A stretch of DNA of 64,000 nt from Bradyrhizobium cosmicum (GCF_007290395.2 NZ_CP041656.2:6572001-6636000), one strand, 5' to 3'; shown: positions 26,839 to 36,641, counted from the stretch's first letter. Notes: generated by a model not told the origin, from the sequence alone. Numbers and translations are program-made.

Positions 26839-28290
26839 ATGGGCAAGATCACGGGTTTTCTGGAAATCGAACGGCATGACCGCAAGTACGCACCGGTCGC
26901 CGAGCGCGTGAAGCATTTTCACGAATTCGTCGTTCCACTCTCCGAGAAGGAAACGCGCGACCAGGCCGCGCGCTGCATGAATTGCGGCATTCCCTATTGC
27001 CACGGCACCGGCTCGGTCTCGCCGGGCACGCCGGGCTGCCCGGTCAACAACCAGATCCCCGATTTCAACGACCTCGTCTATCAGGGCAACTGGGAAGAAG
27101 CCTCGCGCAACCTGCACTCGACCAACAATTTCCCTGAATTCACCGGGCGCATCTGTCCGGCGCCATGCGAAGCGTCCTGCACACTCAACATCGACGACAA
27201 CCCGGTCACCATCAAGACCATCGAATGCGCCATCGTCGACAGGGCCTGGGACAATGGCTGGCTGAAGCCTGAAATTGCCTCCCACAAGACCGGCAAGAAG
27301 GTCGCGGTGATCGGCGCGGGTCCGGCCGGCATGGCCTGCGCGCAGCAACTGGCGCGCGCCGGCCACGACGTGCATGTGTTCGAGAAGTACGCCAAGGCCG
27401 GCGGCCTGCTGCGTTACGGCATCCCTGATTTCAAGATGGAGAAGGGCGTCATCGACCGCCGCATCGCGCAGATGGAAGGCGAAGGCGTCACCTTCCACTA
27501 CAACAGCCATGTCGGCGCTGAAGGCAATGTCGATCCGCGCGAGCTGCTCAACGCGTACGACGCCGTTGCGCTCACTGGCGGCGCCGAAGCCCCGCGCGAC
27601 CTGCCGATCCCCGGCCGCGACCTCGCCGGGATCCATTACGCCATGGACTTCCTGCCGCAGCAGAACCGCCGCGTCTCCGAGGAACCGCTGGGCGGCGTCA
27701 CCGAGATTCTGGCTGGCGGCAAGCATGTCGTCGTCATCGGCGGCGGCGACACCGGCTCAGATTGCATCGGCACCTCGCTGCGCCAGGGCGCGCTGTCGGT
27801 GACCCAGCTCGAGATCATGCCCGCACCGCCCGAGCACGAGAACAAGGGCCTGACATGGCCGAACTGGCCGCTGAAGATGCGCACCTCCTCCAGCCAGGCC
27901 GAAGGCGCCGTCCGCGAATTCGCCGTGCTGACCCAGAAGTTCTCCGGCGAGAACGGTCAGGTCAAGAAGCTGCACTGCGTCCGCGTCGACGACAAGTTCA
28001 AGCCGATTGCCGGCACCGAGTTCGTTCTCGACGCCGACCTCGTCCTGCTCGCGATGGGCTTCGTCCATCCCGTGCACGAGGGCCTCTTGAAGCTGCTCTC
28101 GGTCGAGCTCGACCCGCGCGGCAACGTCAAGGCCACCACGCTGGACTACCAGACCTCGCGTCCGAACGTGTTCTCGGCCGGCGACATGCGCCGCGGCCAG
28201 TCGCTGGTGGTGTGGGCGATCCGCGAGGGCCGGCTGTGCGCCCGGTCGATCGATACGTTCCTGATGGGGAAGACGGATCTGCCAAGGTAG
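26839..28290 (+). CDS. gltD: Glutamate synthase (NADPH) small subunit
   Basis: This 483-residue flavoprotein takes electrons from NADPH and passes them through iron-sulfur clusters to GltB. The N-terminal cysteines [18 protein letters not shown] and CPAPCEASC bind 4Fe-4S clusters. The FAD site is [10 protein letters not shown] (around residue 160) and the NADPH site is GGGDTGSDC. The C-terminal GD motif is [10 protein letters not shown]. The ATG at 26839 gives the standard start (MGKITGFLE), with only a weak ribosome site. It is probably co-transcribed with gltB across the repeat. Confidence 0.97.
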   Translation: MGKITGFLEIERHDRKYAPVAERVKHFHEFVVPLSEKETRDQAARCMNCGIPYCHGTGSVSPGTPGCPVNNQIPDFNDLVYQGNWEEASRNLHSTNNFPEFTGRICPAPCEASCTLNIDDNPVTIKTIECAIVDRAWDNGWLKPEIASHKTGKKVAVIGAGPAGMACAQQLARAGHDVHVFEKYAKAGGLLRYGIPDFKMEKGVIDRRIAQMEGEGVTFHYNSHVGAEGNVDPRELLNAYDAVALTGGAEAPRDLPIPGRDLAGIHYAMDFLPQQNRRVSEEPLGGVTEILAGGKHVVVIGGGDTGSDCIGTSLRQGALSVTQLEIMPAPPEHENKGLTWPNWPLKMRTSSSQAEGAVREFAVLTQKFSGENGQVKKLHCVRVDDKFKPIAGTEFVLDADLVLLAMGFVHPVHEGLLKLLSVELDPRGNVKATTLDYQTSRPNVFSAGDMRRGQSLVVWAIREGRLCARSIDTFLMGKTDLPR

Positions 28291-28305
28291 GTGAGCCGTT
28301 ACACT

Positions 28306-28408
28306 GTCATTCCGGGGCGCGCGAAGCGCGAGCCCGGAATCCATTCATCCACGGCCCTGAGGCCCGATGGATTCCGGGCTCGCGCCAAACGGCGCGCCCG
28401 GGAATGAC
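28306..28408. repeat. Palindromic intergenic repeat, family B copy 1
   Basis: The arms GTCATTCCGGGGCGCGCGAA… and …GGCGCGCCCGGGAATGAC form a long hairpin with inner palindromes. Copies lie at 31427-31532 and 53031-53134. It sits between convergent gltD and the outer-membrane protein gene. Confidence 0.85.
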
Positions 28409-28465
28409 GAGCGGAGAGAGCCGCGCCATCGCGCCTCTCTCACACCAAACGCACGCCAACAGACG

Positions 28466-30223
28466 TCAATTCTGCAGCCTCACCCCCAGCATCACCACCG
28501 TCCCTTGCGAGCTCGATCCCGCGACGTTCGAATCCAGGATATCGTGGCGCAGCGTGCCCTTGATCCAGATGTTGCGGTTCATCTTGTAGATCAGATTGCC
28601 TTCGAGCGAGTAGGTCTTGTCGTTGCGGTTCTGGCCTTGATAGTCGTAGGTGCCGTAGGTGAACTTGCCGACCGCGGTCAGCCAGCGGCGGAAGTCGTGA
28701 TCGACCTCGGCGGCGTAGGTGTGCACCAGCACGCCGGAGGAGCCGGGGATCGTTGTCTCGGCGATCTGCGTGTCGGTTGAGAATTTTACCGTGGTGAGGC
28801 CGCTCGCGTTCCAGATCAGCGAGCCCGAGGTGAGGAAGCCCGCCAGCTGGCTGAGGCGCGGATCGACATAGTTGCGCGCGGAATAGCCGACCGAGACCTC
28901 GCCGATGAGGATGCGCGAGAACTCAAAGGACGAACCGATTTTGGCGTAGCCGCCGTTCGAATCGCGGAAGTAGCCGTTGCGGTCGGCGGCCTCGTCGTGG
29001 ATTCGGGTGTCGCCCTGGATCTCGACGAACGGCTTCAGGCCCGGCTTGAGATCGTAGGAGAAGCGCCCGACGCCGCCATACTGGTTGAAGTCGCGGTCGT
29101 GGTTGTCGAAGACCGAGCCGTCGGTGAGTTTCGAATCCGTGTAGGCGGTTCGATCGATGGTGGCGCCGGCCGCGACCTGGAAGCGATTGAAGGTCTGGTC
29201 GAAGCCGACGGTGGTGCCATAGGTGGCGTAGATGGGATATTTCTGCAGGCCGGCCTGCACGTTCGGGCTGCCGGGATTATCGGTGGCGAGCCGCAGGCGC
29301 AGCTGCGAGGTCAGCTTGAGATCGCGGTCGACGTCGAGGCGGCCGTCGATGTGGCCGGTGAAGTCGGGGCGATCGATCTCGACCGGCGAGGGCGAAGCAG
29401 AGCCGTCGATCGTCGCCGGCATGTTGTTGGTGTAGCCCGAGAACGAGCCGCGCAGATCGGCGACCAGCGCGTGGCGCTCCCAGTCGGACACGACGAGGAG
29501 GTCTGGCGCAACGACATAGACCGGCGAGCCGACCGGCTTGTTGAGGCGCGCCGGATTGGTGTCATAGCCGGCGGAGAGCTCGAGCCCGCCCTTGATCAGG
29601 AAGCTGCCGGCGTAATCGCCGACCGCGCCGAACGGATCATTGTCAGCCTTGAGGCGGCGGCGCAGCGGCTGGCCAGGCACGGTGCCCGCCATCGCGGCCG
29701 GCACCGGCGCCTTGTTGGCGGAGGCGGATGGCGGCGGCGCGATCTTCGGCAGGCCGAGCGTCGACGGCTGCGGCTTCGTGGTCGGCAAAGGCGAGCCGGG
29801 ACCGGCGCGCTTCGGCTTCGGCTGGCCGGGATAGAGCTTGGGCTGCTGCCGCTTACGGTTGAGCGAGTCGTATCCGGAGCTGCTGGCGCCATTGGCGGCA
29901 GGCAGGCCATAGGTCGGGACCTGATTGGTCGGGCTCTGGCCGACGCGTGAGCTCGCCGGCGTCTGCTGGCGCTTGCGCGGATCGGCATTGGGGTCGGGCG
30001 GCGTCGGCAGAGTGTCCGACGGCGCCTGCGGGACGCCTGCGGTGCGGCGCGTCGGCAGCGTGTCGGGCGAAGCGAAGCCGCCGCGGGTGGGATTGAAGAG
30101 GTCGGGGGTGAGGCTCTGGGCCGCCGCCGGCGCGTTTCCGAGGGCGGTCAGCACGAAGCACGGCAAGGCCGCGCGCAGGAAATGCGCGCGTTTGCTCCGG
30201 CCGGTGCCTGGAGACGACCCCAC
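28466..30223 (-). CDS. Outer-membrane beta-barrel protein
   Basis: This 585-residue protein has a signal peptide (hydrophobic AALPCFVLTALGNAPAAAQ after a basic start). A Pro/Ser/Lys-rich, probably disordered region runs to about residue 195. A C-terminal barrel follows with alternating aromatic strands (GGLELSAGYDTNPARL, FVEIQGDTRIHDE, AEVDHDFRRWLTAVGKFTYGTY). The 'AGYDTNPARL' start is typical of the outer-membrane beta-barrel family seen next to exopolysaccharide and capsule genes. The next gene, divergently transcribed, makes arabinose-5-phosphate, which fits an envelope role. The exact function is unknown. Confidence 0.85.
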   Translation of the reverse strand: MGSSPGTGRSKRAHFLRAALPCFVLTALGNAPAAAQSLTPDLFNPTRGGFASPDTLPTRRTAGVPQAPSDTLPTPPDPNADPRKRQQTPASSRVGQSPTNQVPTYGLPAANGASSSGYDSLNRKRQQPKLYPGQPKPKRAGPGSPLPTTKPQPSTLGLPKIAPPPSASANKAPVPAAMAGTVPGQPLRRRLKADNDPFGAVGDYAGSFLIKGGLELSAGYDTNPARLNKPVGSPVYVVAPDLLVVSDWERHALVADLRGSFSGYTNNMPATIDGSASPSPVEIDRPDFTGHIDGRLDVDRDLKLTSQLRLRLATDNPGSPNVQAGLQKYPIYATYGTTVGFDQTFNRFQVAAGATIDRTAYTDSKLTDGSVFDNHDRDFNQYGGVGRFSYDLKPGLKPFVEIQGDTRIHDEAADRNGYFRDSNGGYAKIGSSFEFSRILIGEVSVGYSARNYVDPRLSQLAGFLTSGSLIWNASGLTTVKFSTDTQIAETTIPGSSGVLVHTYAAEVDHDFRRWLTAVGKFTYGTYDYQGQNRNDKTYSLEGNLIYKMNRNIWIKGTLRHDILDSNVAGSSSQGTVVMLGVRLQN

Positions 30224-30416
30224 GATAGAATTACCCCAACGAAATCAGATACTTTCACGATCGTCCCCGCCGGCTGGCGGAGACCATCGTTAATGGAGTT
30301 AAAACAATTATGGTTAATGACCGGTTGAGGGTCCCGGAGGTCGCGTCGCCTCGCCCGCCCGGGCGTGCTAAGCAGGCGCCAACGGGCCACCGCCCCACCC
30401 TTCCTTGGACGAAAAC

Positions 30417-31424
30417 ATGCCGAGATCGAAACCGCTGATGACCCAATCATCCGGCTCCAACCCTGCCAGCGTCGAATCCGCGCTCCGCACGCTTGAGACG
30501 GAGAGCGGCGGCATCAACGCCCTCGCCGCCGCCCTGCGCGGCCCGCTGGGCGAGACCTTCGCCAAGGCGGTCGATCTGATCCGCAATGCCAAGGGCCGCG
30601 TCATCGTCACCGGGCTCGGCAAGTCCGGCCACATGGCACGCAAGATCGCGGCGACCCTGGCCTCGACCGGCACGCCGGCCTTCTTCGTCCACACCGCGGA
30701 GGCCGCCCATGGCGACCTCGGCATGATCACCACCGACGACGTCATCATGGCGCTGTCCTGGTCCGGCGAGCAGCCGGAGATGAAGACGCTCGTGAACTAT
30801 TCGGCGCGCTTCGCGATCCCCATGATCGCGGTGACGTCCAGCGCGACGTCCTCGCTGGGCCAGGCCGCCGACCTCGTGATCGAGCTGCCGAAAGCGCGCG
30901 AGGCTTGCCCGCACAATCTGGCGCCGACCACGTCGACCATGATGCAAGTCGCCATCGGCGACGCCATCGCGATCGCGCTGCTCGAAGGCCGCGGCTTCAC
31001 CGCGCTGGAGTTCGCGCACTTCCACCCCGGCGGCAAGCTGGGCGCGATGCTGAAATTCGTCCGCGACTACATGCGCACGGGCGCGGAGATTCCGGTCAAG
31101 CCGCTCGGCGCCGAGATGTCGGATGCGATCATGGAGATGTCGGCGAAGGGACTGGGCTGCGTCTGCATCGTCGATGATGCCGGCAAAATCGCAGGCATCA
31201 TCACCGACGGCGATCTGCGCCGCAACATGCGGCCCGATTTGCTGACGGTGGCAGTCGACGACATCATGACGAAGCAGCCGAAAACCGTGCCGCCCTCGAT
31301 GCTCGCCAGCGAGATGATCGAGGTGCTGAACACGCGCAAGATCACCACGCTGGTCGTAACGGAAGCGGACAAGGTGGTCGGTATCGTGCACTTGCACGAT
31401 CTGCTGCGCGCGGGCGTGGCCTGA
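30417..31424 (+). CDS. kdsD: KpsF/GutQ-family arabinose-5-phosphate isomerase
   Basis: This roughly 335-residue enzyme interconverts ribulose-5-phosphate and arabinose-5-phosphate for Kdo, a lipopolysaccharide sugar. An SIS domain covers about 45-185 (GKSGHMARKIAATLASTGTPAFF, SWSGEQPE). Two CBS domains cover about 205-330 (CIVDDAGKIAGIITDGDLRR; VVGIVHLHDLLRAG). The start is uncertain among Met codons at 30405, 30417 and 30438; none has a strong ribosome site. It stands divergent from the outer-membrane protein gene. Confidence 0.92.
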   Translation: MPRSKPLMTQSSGSNPASVESALRTLETESGGINALAAALRGPLGETFAKAVDLIRNAKGRVIVTGLGKSGHMARKIAATLASTGTPAFFVHTAEAAHGDLGMITTDDVIMALSWSGEQPEMKTLVNYSARFAIPMIAVTSSATSSLGQAADLVIELPKAREACPHNLAPTTSTMMQVAIGDAIAIALLEGRGFTALEFAHFHPGGKLGAMLKFVRDYMRTGAEIPVKPLGAEMSDAIMEMSAKGLGCVCIVDDAGKIAGIITDGDLRRNMRPDLLTVAVDDIMTKQPKTVPPSMLASEMIEVLNTRKITTLVVTEADKVVGIVHLHDLLRAGVA

Positions 31425-31426
31425 TC

Positions 31427-31532
31427 GTCATCCCGGGGCATCGCAAAGCGATGAACCCGGGATCCATCGGGCCGCGGAGTTCTTCTCTCGATGGATTCCG
31501 GGCTCGCGCCAAGCGGCGCGCCCCGGAATGAC
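31427..31532. repeat. Palindromic intergenic repeat, family B copy 2
   Basis: The arms begin GTCATCCCGGGGCATCGC and end GGCGCGCCCCGGAATGAC. The right half is nearly identical to the copy at 28306, while the left half is a diverged variant (CATCGCAAAGCGATG). It begins 3 nt after the kdsD stop and lies between convergent genes. Confidence 0.82.
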
Positions 31533-31573
31533 AGCGAGGGTGAGGCGCTCCTCACATATGACGGCGGTTAGAG

Positions 31574-32125
31574 CTACGCCGGAAACCGCGCCGCAATCTG
31601 CTCCAGCGGCAGTCGCAGCCCGTTCGCCAGATACGACACCGTGCGATAGAAGCCGCACAGCAGCATGATCTCCAGAATCTGCGCCTCGTCGTAATGGTTC
31701 GCGAGCGCGGCGAATTCGGCGTCACTCAGCGTTGCAAGGTGATGCAGCGCATCCACGGCTGCGATCAGCGCCTGCTCGGCCAACGACCAGCACGGTGACG
31801 CCGCATCGCCCTCGACGGTCGCGCGGATCTCCTCGGCGGTGAGTTTCGCCGGGCCAGCGAAGATCGCAACGTGCACGCCCCATTCATACTCGCATCCGGT
31901 CAGCGCGCAGGTGCGGTCGATGACGATCTCACGCTGGCGCAGGGAGAGCGGACCGGGATCGAGCAGGCCGCCGGCGCGAAACTTGTCCCAGGCGCGGCTG
32001 TGGCCCGCCATCACCCGGAACAGCACCAGCGGTGGCGCGCCGCGCATGATGCGGTCGAATTGCGCTTGGATCCTCGGGGGATAAGGCGGCGTGAGCGGGG
32101 CAATGCGCGGCTCAGGCTGGGACAT
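31574..32125 (-). CDS. Carboxymuconolactone decarboxylase-family protein (AhpD-like)
   Basis: This 183-residue, all-helical protein has the redox/acid motif CALTGCEYEWGVH near the middle, characteristic of the carboxymuconolactone decarboxylase / AhpD superfamily. The start MSQPEPRIA (32125) is chosen because the longer frame crosses the operator shared with the HxlR gene. It is divergent from the HxlR regulator, with 73 bp between starts and two palindromes in it. Regulation by HxlR is therefore likely. The reaction is unknown; detoxification of a reactive or electrophilic compound is plausible. Confidence 0.88.
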   Translation of the reverse strand: MSQPEPRIAPLTPPYPPRIQAQFDRIMRGAPPLVLFRVMAGHSRAWDKFRAGGLLDPGPLSLRQREIVIDRTCALTGCEYEWGVHVAIFAGPAKLTAEEIRATVEGDAASPCWSLAEQALIAAVDALHHLATLSDAEFAALANHYDEAQILEIMLLCGFYRTVSYLANGLRLPLEQIAARFPA

Positions 32126-32139
32126 TCGCCGTCTCCATA

Positions 32140-32180
32140 TGCTACAATTAATGTAGCATAGTGCTACACTATTTGTAGCA
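32140..32180. promoter_or_regulatory. Double palindromic operator between the HxlR gene and its divergent target
   Basis: Two perfect inverted repeats of the same sequence, TGCTACA-N5-TGTAGCA, lie at 32140-32158 and 32162-32180. Their centres are 22 bp apart, two turns of the helix, so two dimers would bind the same face of the DNA. They are centred between the divergent starts at 32125 and 32199. Confidence 0.9.
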
Positions 32181-32198
32181 TCGCGCAAGAGGGCCGGG

Positions 32199-32519
32199 AT
32201 GACGAAACAGCCAGCATCAGGCAAGGTCCGTGGCTCGCGCACCGGGCGGCCGATCATGGCGCTGCTCGACCTGCTGGGCCGGCGCTGGAGCTTGCGTATC
32301 CTCTGGGAATTGCGTGACGCGCCCCTCACCTCGCGCGCACTGCGCACGGCCTGCGACGAGGCCTCACCGACGGTGCTGCAGGCGCGCCTGACGGAGTTGC
32401 GCGCGGCGGGGTTCGTGGAGCTGGGTGACGGCGGCGGCTATGGACTGACGCCGCTCGGGCGGGAATTGTGCGAGATGGTCATGCCGCTGCACCGGTTTGC
32501 GGAGAAGTGGCGGAGGTAG
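32199..32519 (+). CDS. HxlR-family transcriptional regulator
   Basis: This 106-residue winged-helix protein has the HxlR pattern LLDLLGRRWSLRILWELRDA, RALRTACDEASPTVLQARLTEL as recognition helix region, then the wing GGYGLTPLGREL. There is no cysteine in the usual redox-sensing position of HypR or YodB, so a small-molecule signal is more likely than oxidation. It faces the carboxymuconolactone-decarboxylase-like gene across two identical palindromes and probably represses both. Confidence 0.92.
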   Translation: MTKQPASGKVRGSRTGRPIMALLDLLGRRWSLRILWELRDAPLTSRALRTACDEASPTVLQARLTELRAAGFVELGDGGGYGLTPLGRELCEMVMPLHRFAEKWRR

Positions 32520-32553
32520 AGCTCGCTTCCCTGGAGGGGGAGGGTAAGAGCGA

Positions 32554-32997
32554 CTACGCCGTAGCCACCGTCAAATTGACGCCGTCCACCTGCACCACCT
32601 TAACCCGCGTTCCGGCCGGCGTATCGGGACCGGCGACACGCCACACCGTGTCGCCGATGCGCATGGTGCCGTTGCCGTCGACGATCGGCTTCTCCAGCGT
32701 GAACTCGCGACCAAGCAGCGCTTCAGTGCGCTTGTTGAGGAAGGGGCTGGTGCTTGCATCCAGATTCGGCCGGGCGAGCCGGCGCCACACCGGTACCGCG
32801 GCGGCAGCGAATACCGCGAACATCACGAGCTGGATCTGCCAGGATATGACGACCGTGAACGAGATCAGGCCGACCAGCAGCGCGGCCAGCCCGAGCCAGA
32901 ACAGGAAGATGCCCGGTGCCAGCACCTCCAGCGCCATCAGGATGAAGCCGAAGATCAGCCAGTTCCAGGTACCGAGCGATACGAACATGTCGGTCAT
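32554..32997 (-). CDS. NfeD-like membrane protein
   Basis: This 147-residue protein has three or four hydrophobic segments in the first 70 residues (WLIFGFILMALEVLAPGIFLF; LAALLVGLISF; QLVMFAVFAAAA) and a C-terminal OB-fold domain (LLGREFTLEKPIVDGNGTMRIGDTVWRV). The start at 32997 (MTDMFVSLG) follows GGAGGT on the minus strand. It lies 52 nt downstream of a stomatin-like gene; NfeD and SPFH proteins are a conserved pair that builds membrane microdomain complexes. Confidence 0.92.
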   Translation of the reverse strand: MTDMFVSLGTWNWLIFGFILMALEVLAPGIFLFWLGLAALLVGLISFTVVISWQIQLVMFAVFAAAAVPVWRRLARPNLDASTSPFLNKRTEALLGREFTLEKPIVDGNGTMRIGDTVWRVAGPDTPAGTRVKVVQVDGVNLTVATA

Positions 32998-33049
32998 GAC
33001 GCGACCTCCGAGAATTGGCGCGTGCCCCTGGACGGGGCATGCGCTTGAT

Positions 33050-34051
33050 TTATCCCTGCCGTGGCGGCACCACCGGCGGCGTAGCGCCGGTCGTCGGCAC
33101 CGAACCGCGGCGTGCGGCCGCGGCGGCGGATGCCGCACTCTCGCCGAACGTCGCCTTGGCGATCTCGCCGATGCCGGCGAGCGAGCCGAGAATGCTGGTC
33201 GCCTCGATCGGAAGCATGATGATCTTCTGGTTCGGCGAGTCCGCCAATTGCCCGAACGCCTTGATATATTTGTCGGCGATGAAATAGTTCAGCGCCGCGA
33301 CGTCGCCCTTGCTGATGGCGTCACTGACCATCTGCGTCGCCTTGGCCTCGGCCTCGGCAGACCGCTCGCGCGCCTCGGCGTCACGGAACGCGGCTTCCTT
33401 GCGGCCTTCGGCCTGGAGGATCTGGCCCTGCTTGGCGCCTTCGGCGCGCAGGATCTCGGACTGGCGCTGGCCTTCGGCGGCCAGGATGTCGGCGCGCTTG
33501 ACCCGCTCGGCCTTCATCTGCCGGCCCATGGCCTCGACGAGGTCGGCGGGCGGCACGATGTCCTTGATCTCGATGCGGTTGACCTTGAGGCCCCAGGGCG
33601 ACACCGCGGCATCGACGACGCGCAGCAGGCGCTCGTTGATCTCGTCGCGATGCGAAAGCACCTGGTCGAGATCCATCGCGCCCATCACCGAGCGGATGTT
33701 GGTCATGGTGAGGACGGTGATGGCCTGGGTCAGGTTGGAGACCTCATAGCTCGCCTTCGCGGCGTCGAACACCTGGTAGAAGGCGACGCCGTCCACCGTC
33801 ACGGTGGCGTTGTCCTTGGTGATGACCTCCTGCTCGGGAATGTCGATCACCTGCTCCATCATGTTGATCTTGCGCCCGACGCGATCGAAATAGGGCACGA
33901 TCAGATTGAGCCCGGGGCTCAGGGTCTGGGTGTATTTGCCGAACCGCTCGATGGTCCAGTCATAGCCCTGCGGCACCGTCTTCACGCCGGCGACCAGGGT
34001 GACGATGACGAGCAAAACCAGAACAATCGCGAAAATGTCGAAGCCGCTCAT
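33050..34051 (-). CDS. SPFH/Band-7 family protein (stomatin-like, QmcA type)
   Basis: This 333-residue protein has an N-terminal membrane anchor (residues 5-23, [19 protein letters not shown]). An SPFH domain follows from about 24 to 200 ([23 protein letters not shown]). A long Ala/Glu-rich helix with repeats of the type ILRAEG/ILQAEG (about 200-250) precedes the C-terminus. It oligomerises in membrane microdomains and is thought to govern membrane protein turnover. The NfeD partner follows in the same direction. Confidence 0.94.
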   Translation of the reverse strand: MSGFDIFAIVLVLLVIVTLVAGVKTVPQGYDWTIERFGKYTQTLSPGLNLIVPYFDRVGRKINMMEQVIDIPEQEVITKDNATVTVDGVAFYQVFDAAKASYEVSNLTQAITVLTMTNIRSVMGAMDLDQVLSHRDEINERLLRVVDAAVSPWGLKVNRIEIKDIVPPADLVEAMGRQMKAERVKRADILAAEGQRQSEILRAEGAKQGQILQAEGRKEAAFRDAEARERSAEAEAKATQMVSDAISKGDVAALNYFIADKYIKAFGQLADSPNQKIIMLPIEATSILGSLAGIGEIAKATFGESAASAAAAARRGSVPTTGATPPVVPPRQG

Positions 34052-34276
34052 ATATCCTCCAAGGCAGGAAAAGCCGTTTCCCGCGCTGTCATTGGTCGGG
34101 ATCGCGACCTTACCGGTTCAGCGGTCGCCGGTAACGTCGGTATCAGCGTGATTCCGCACAAGACGTGCGGACAAGGACCGGTCGCGATTATGTATTTGCG
34201 AAAGGCTCTTGAAAGCGAGCAGACGCAAACCTAGCGGCAAAAGTTAAGATTTCGAGCCGTACCGCGCGGACGCCTC

Positions 34277-35314
34277 TCAAATCCAGCCCTGCAGCTCGCG
34301 CAGCACCAGGGTGCGGATGACGTCCATGCCGGGCTCGCTGTCGTTGAGGCAGGGGATCGCGGAAAACTGTTCGCCACCATTGTGCTTGAAGATCTCGGCG
34401 TTCTCCTGCGCGATCTCCTCCAGCGTCTCCAGGCAGTCGGCAGAGAAGCCGGGCGTCACCACGGCGATGCTTCGTACGCCTTCCTTGGCGAGGCGCTCCA
34501 TGGTCTTGTCGGTGTAGGGCTGCAGCCACTCGTCGAAGCCGAAGCGCGATTGGAACGTCAGCAGCAGCTTGGTCTCGTCCATGCCGAGCCGGCGGCGCAG
34601 CGCCTGCGTCGTGGCGACGCACTGGCCCTGATAGGGATCGCCCTTGTCGACATAGGTTTTCGGCATGCCGTGGAAGGAGGCGACGATCAGCTCCGGCTTG
34701 AACGGCAGGCCCGCCAGATGCGTCTCGATCGAGGTGGCGAGCGCCTCGATATAGGCCTCGTCCTCGTAATAGGGCGGCGTCACCCGCAGCGTCGGCTGCG
34801 CGCGCAGGCGCGACAGCACGCGGAACACTTCGTCGCAGACTGTCGCCGAGGTCGGGGCGGAATATTGCGGATAGAGCGGGACGGCGAGGATGCGGTCGCA
34901 CCCTTTCGCGATCAGCGCCTCGATGCGGGATTTGATCGAGGGATTGCCGTAGCGCATCGCCCAGTCCACCACGACGTGGTCGCGATCCGACAGCGCGGCC
35001 GCGAGCTTGTCGCTCTGCGAGCGCGTGATGGTCTTCAGCGGCGACTCGTTCTTCTCGGTGTTCCAGATCTTCAGATAGTCGCGCGCCTTGGCGCGGGGCC
35101 GGGTGCGCAGGATGATCCCGTTCAGCACCGCTTTCCAGATCAGGCCCTGATCCTCGATGACGCGGGCATCCGACAGAAATTCCTTCAAATAGACCCGCAC
35201 GCCGGGCGCGTCGGCCGTATCGGGCGTGCCCAGGTTGACCAGAAGCACGCCGACCCGCGCCCGGCTGGACTGAAGGAGCGGCTGCGCTGTCTCGATGGGG
35301 GCTGCGGTCATCAT
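34277..35314 (-). CDS. hemH: Ferrochelatase
   Basis: This 345-residue enzyme inserts ferrous iron into protoporphyrin IX, the last step of heme synthesis. Family motifs are VGVLLVNLGTPD at the start, the catalytic His in VASFHGMP, and VTPGFSADCLETLEEI with the conserved C-terminal glutamates. The start is one of two adjacent Met codons (35314 or 35311). No iron-response site is evident upstream. It is divergent from a MAPEG-family gene. Confidence 0.97.
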   Translation of the reverse strand: MMTAAPIETAQPLLQSSRARVGVLLVNLGTPDTADAPGVRVYLKEFLSDARVIEDQGLIWKAVLNGIILRTRPRAKARDYLKIWNTEKNESPLKTITRSQSDKLAAALSDRDHVVVDWAMRYGNPSIKSRIEALIAKGCDRILAVPLYPQYSAPTSATVCDEVFRVLSRLRAQPTLRVTPPYYEDEAYIEALATSIETHLAGLPFKPELIVASFHGMPKTYVDKGDPYQGQCVATTQALRRRLGMDETKLLLTFQSRFGFDEWLQPYTDKTMERLAKEGVRSIAVVTPGFSADCLETLEEIAQENAEIFKHNGGEQFSAIPCLNDSEPGMDVIRTLVLRELQGWI

Positions 35315-35393
35315 GGTCCGTTGCGTCGCGCGTTGCACTGAACTTGTCAAGATTGGGCTGGTTTCGCTAGGGTCGCGTCGAGGGGGAGGAACT

Positions 35394-35792
35394 ATGACGC
35401 TGGCAGAATGGTGCGTATTCGGGGCGCTGCTGCTCTATCTCCTAACGATCGCCTCGATCAAATGGATCAGATTTCGCTCATTCGACAATTCCCGGCCGCG
35501 TGACGCTGCCTTCTACCAAGACGCCCTCGCGCAGCGTGCGCTTGGCGCGCATCAGAACGGCATCGAGACCTTCCCCTTCTTTGCCTTCGCCGTGCTGCTC
35601 GCCGAGTTCAGGGATTCGCCGCAGCGGCTGATCGACGAACTGGCGGTGCTGTTTCTGATCGTACGGATCGCCTATGTGCTGACCTATCTCGGCAACCGCC
35701 CGACGCTGCGCTCCATCCTCTGGAGCATCGGTTTCGCGATCAACCTGGCGATCTTCCTGATGCCGCTGCTGCGCGGTTTTTGGCCGGGATAG
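35394..35792 (+). CDS. MAPEG-family membrane protein
   Basis: This 132-residue protein has four predicted membrane helices (VFGALLLYLLTIAS; FFAFAVLLAEF; LAVLFLIVRIAYVLTY; IGFAINLAIFLMPLL) and the motif RALGAHQNGIETFPFF followed by RIAYVLTYLGNRPTLRS, both typical of the MAPEG glutathione/eicosanoid family. The ATG at 35394 has GGGGGAGGA 4 nt upstream. Its role in bacteria is mostly unproven. Confidence 0.9.
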   Translation: MTLAEWCVFGALLLYLLTIASIKWIRFRSFDNSRPRDAAFYQDALAQRALGAHQNGIETFPFFAFAVLLAEFRDSPQRLIDELAVLFLIVRIAYVLTYLGNRPTLRSILWSIGFAINLAIFLMPLLRGFWPG

Positions 35793-35993
35793 AACTTAGG
35801 ACTATTTTGCCGCAGCCGCGCTGGGCGCAAAGGGAGAGATCAAATCAACCGTCCTGACTGCGGAAAATCTTGCCTTGTCGGCAAGATCTTCCGACGCGTG
35901 GGCCGCCCCGAAAAGAATACGTTCAGTCTTATCAATTGCTTCCGCCTTGGCATAGCGATTGCTCCCGCTTTGGGCGCTGATGAAAGGAAGACT

Positions 35994-36641
35994 ATGATTG
36001 GGAATGCGGCCAACGCCGGAAGCTATTTTCGTACTGCGCAATCGTATCAATCGAAGCCCGCTTTCACGCCGACCGATGCGGCGGCGACGGCCACCACGGA
36101 TGAAGGTAAGGCAGGGGCGCATGCGAAGGGAGCAATCCCGGTTTCGGCGCTGACGAAACTTGATACGTCGGGGTTGATGGCCGTCTCACTCAAGGACAAT
36201 CCCAGGATTCGTGACCAGATAGCGACGAATTGGCTGGACGCGCGGTCTGCTCAACAGACCCTTGACACGAGCGAACCGGACAACACCCCGCAGAACGCCT
36301 ATGCGACCGTCAAGGTGGGAGGCAAGGTCGTTGCGACCGTTTACAACGGCGGCTCCGCAGAGATGACCATCGATACGATCGGAAAGGTCGGCTCGCTGCC
36401 GGATCCCGACCCGAACGGCGGTCCCGACGTGGCGCAGGCGCGCGCGGAATATATCGCAAAGGCCGTCGGAGGCACGATCGAGGCGTCCCCAACGGCGATC
36501 ACGCAATCCGAATGGAAACAGCGCCCTGATGCTTCGAAGGGCTACAGCCGCGCGGAACTCGACGCGGCGTTCCAGGCGATCATGACGGGCGCTTCGATCT
36601 CGAACCGGTCTTCAGGAAGTTACGCAGACTTCAGCGCCTGA
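35994..36641 (+). CDS. Hypothetical protein
   Basis: This 215-residue protein starts at the ATG at 35994, with AAAGGAAG 6 nt before it. It has no signal peptide or membrane segment. It contains a short beta-rich region (YATVKVGGKVVATVYNGGSAEM), a Pro/Asp/Gly stretch (LPDPDPNGGPD) and a helix near the C-terminus (SRAELDAAFQAIMTGAS). I do not recognise the family. Codon use is slightly less GC-rich than in the neighbouring genes. It lies alone between the MAPEG gene and the Ni/Co exporter. Confidence 0.7.
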   Translation: MIGNAANAGSYFRTAQSYQSKPAFTPTDAAATATTDEGKAGAHAKGAIPVSALTKLDTSGLMAVSLKDNPRIRDQIATNWLDARSAQQTLDTSEPDNTPQNAYATVKVGGKVVATVYNGGSAEMTIDTIGKVGSLPDPDPNGGPDVAQARAEYIAKAVGGTIEASPTAITQSEWKQRPDASKGYSRAELDAAFQAIMTGASISNRSSGSYADFSA

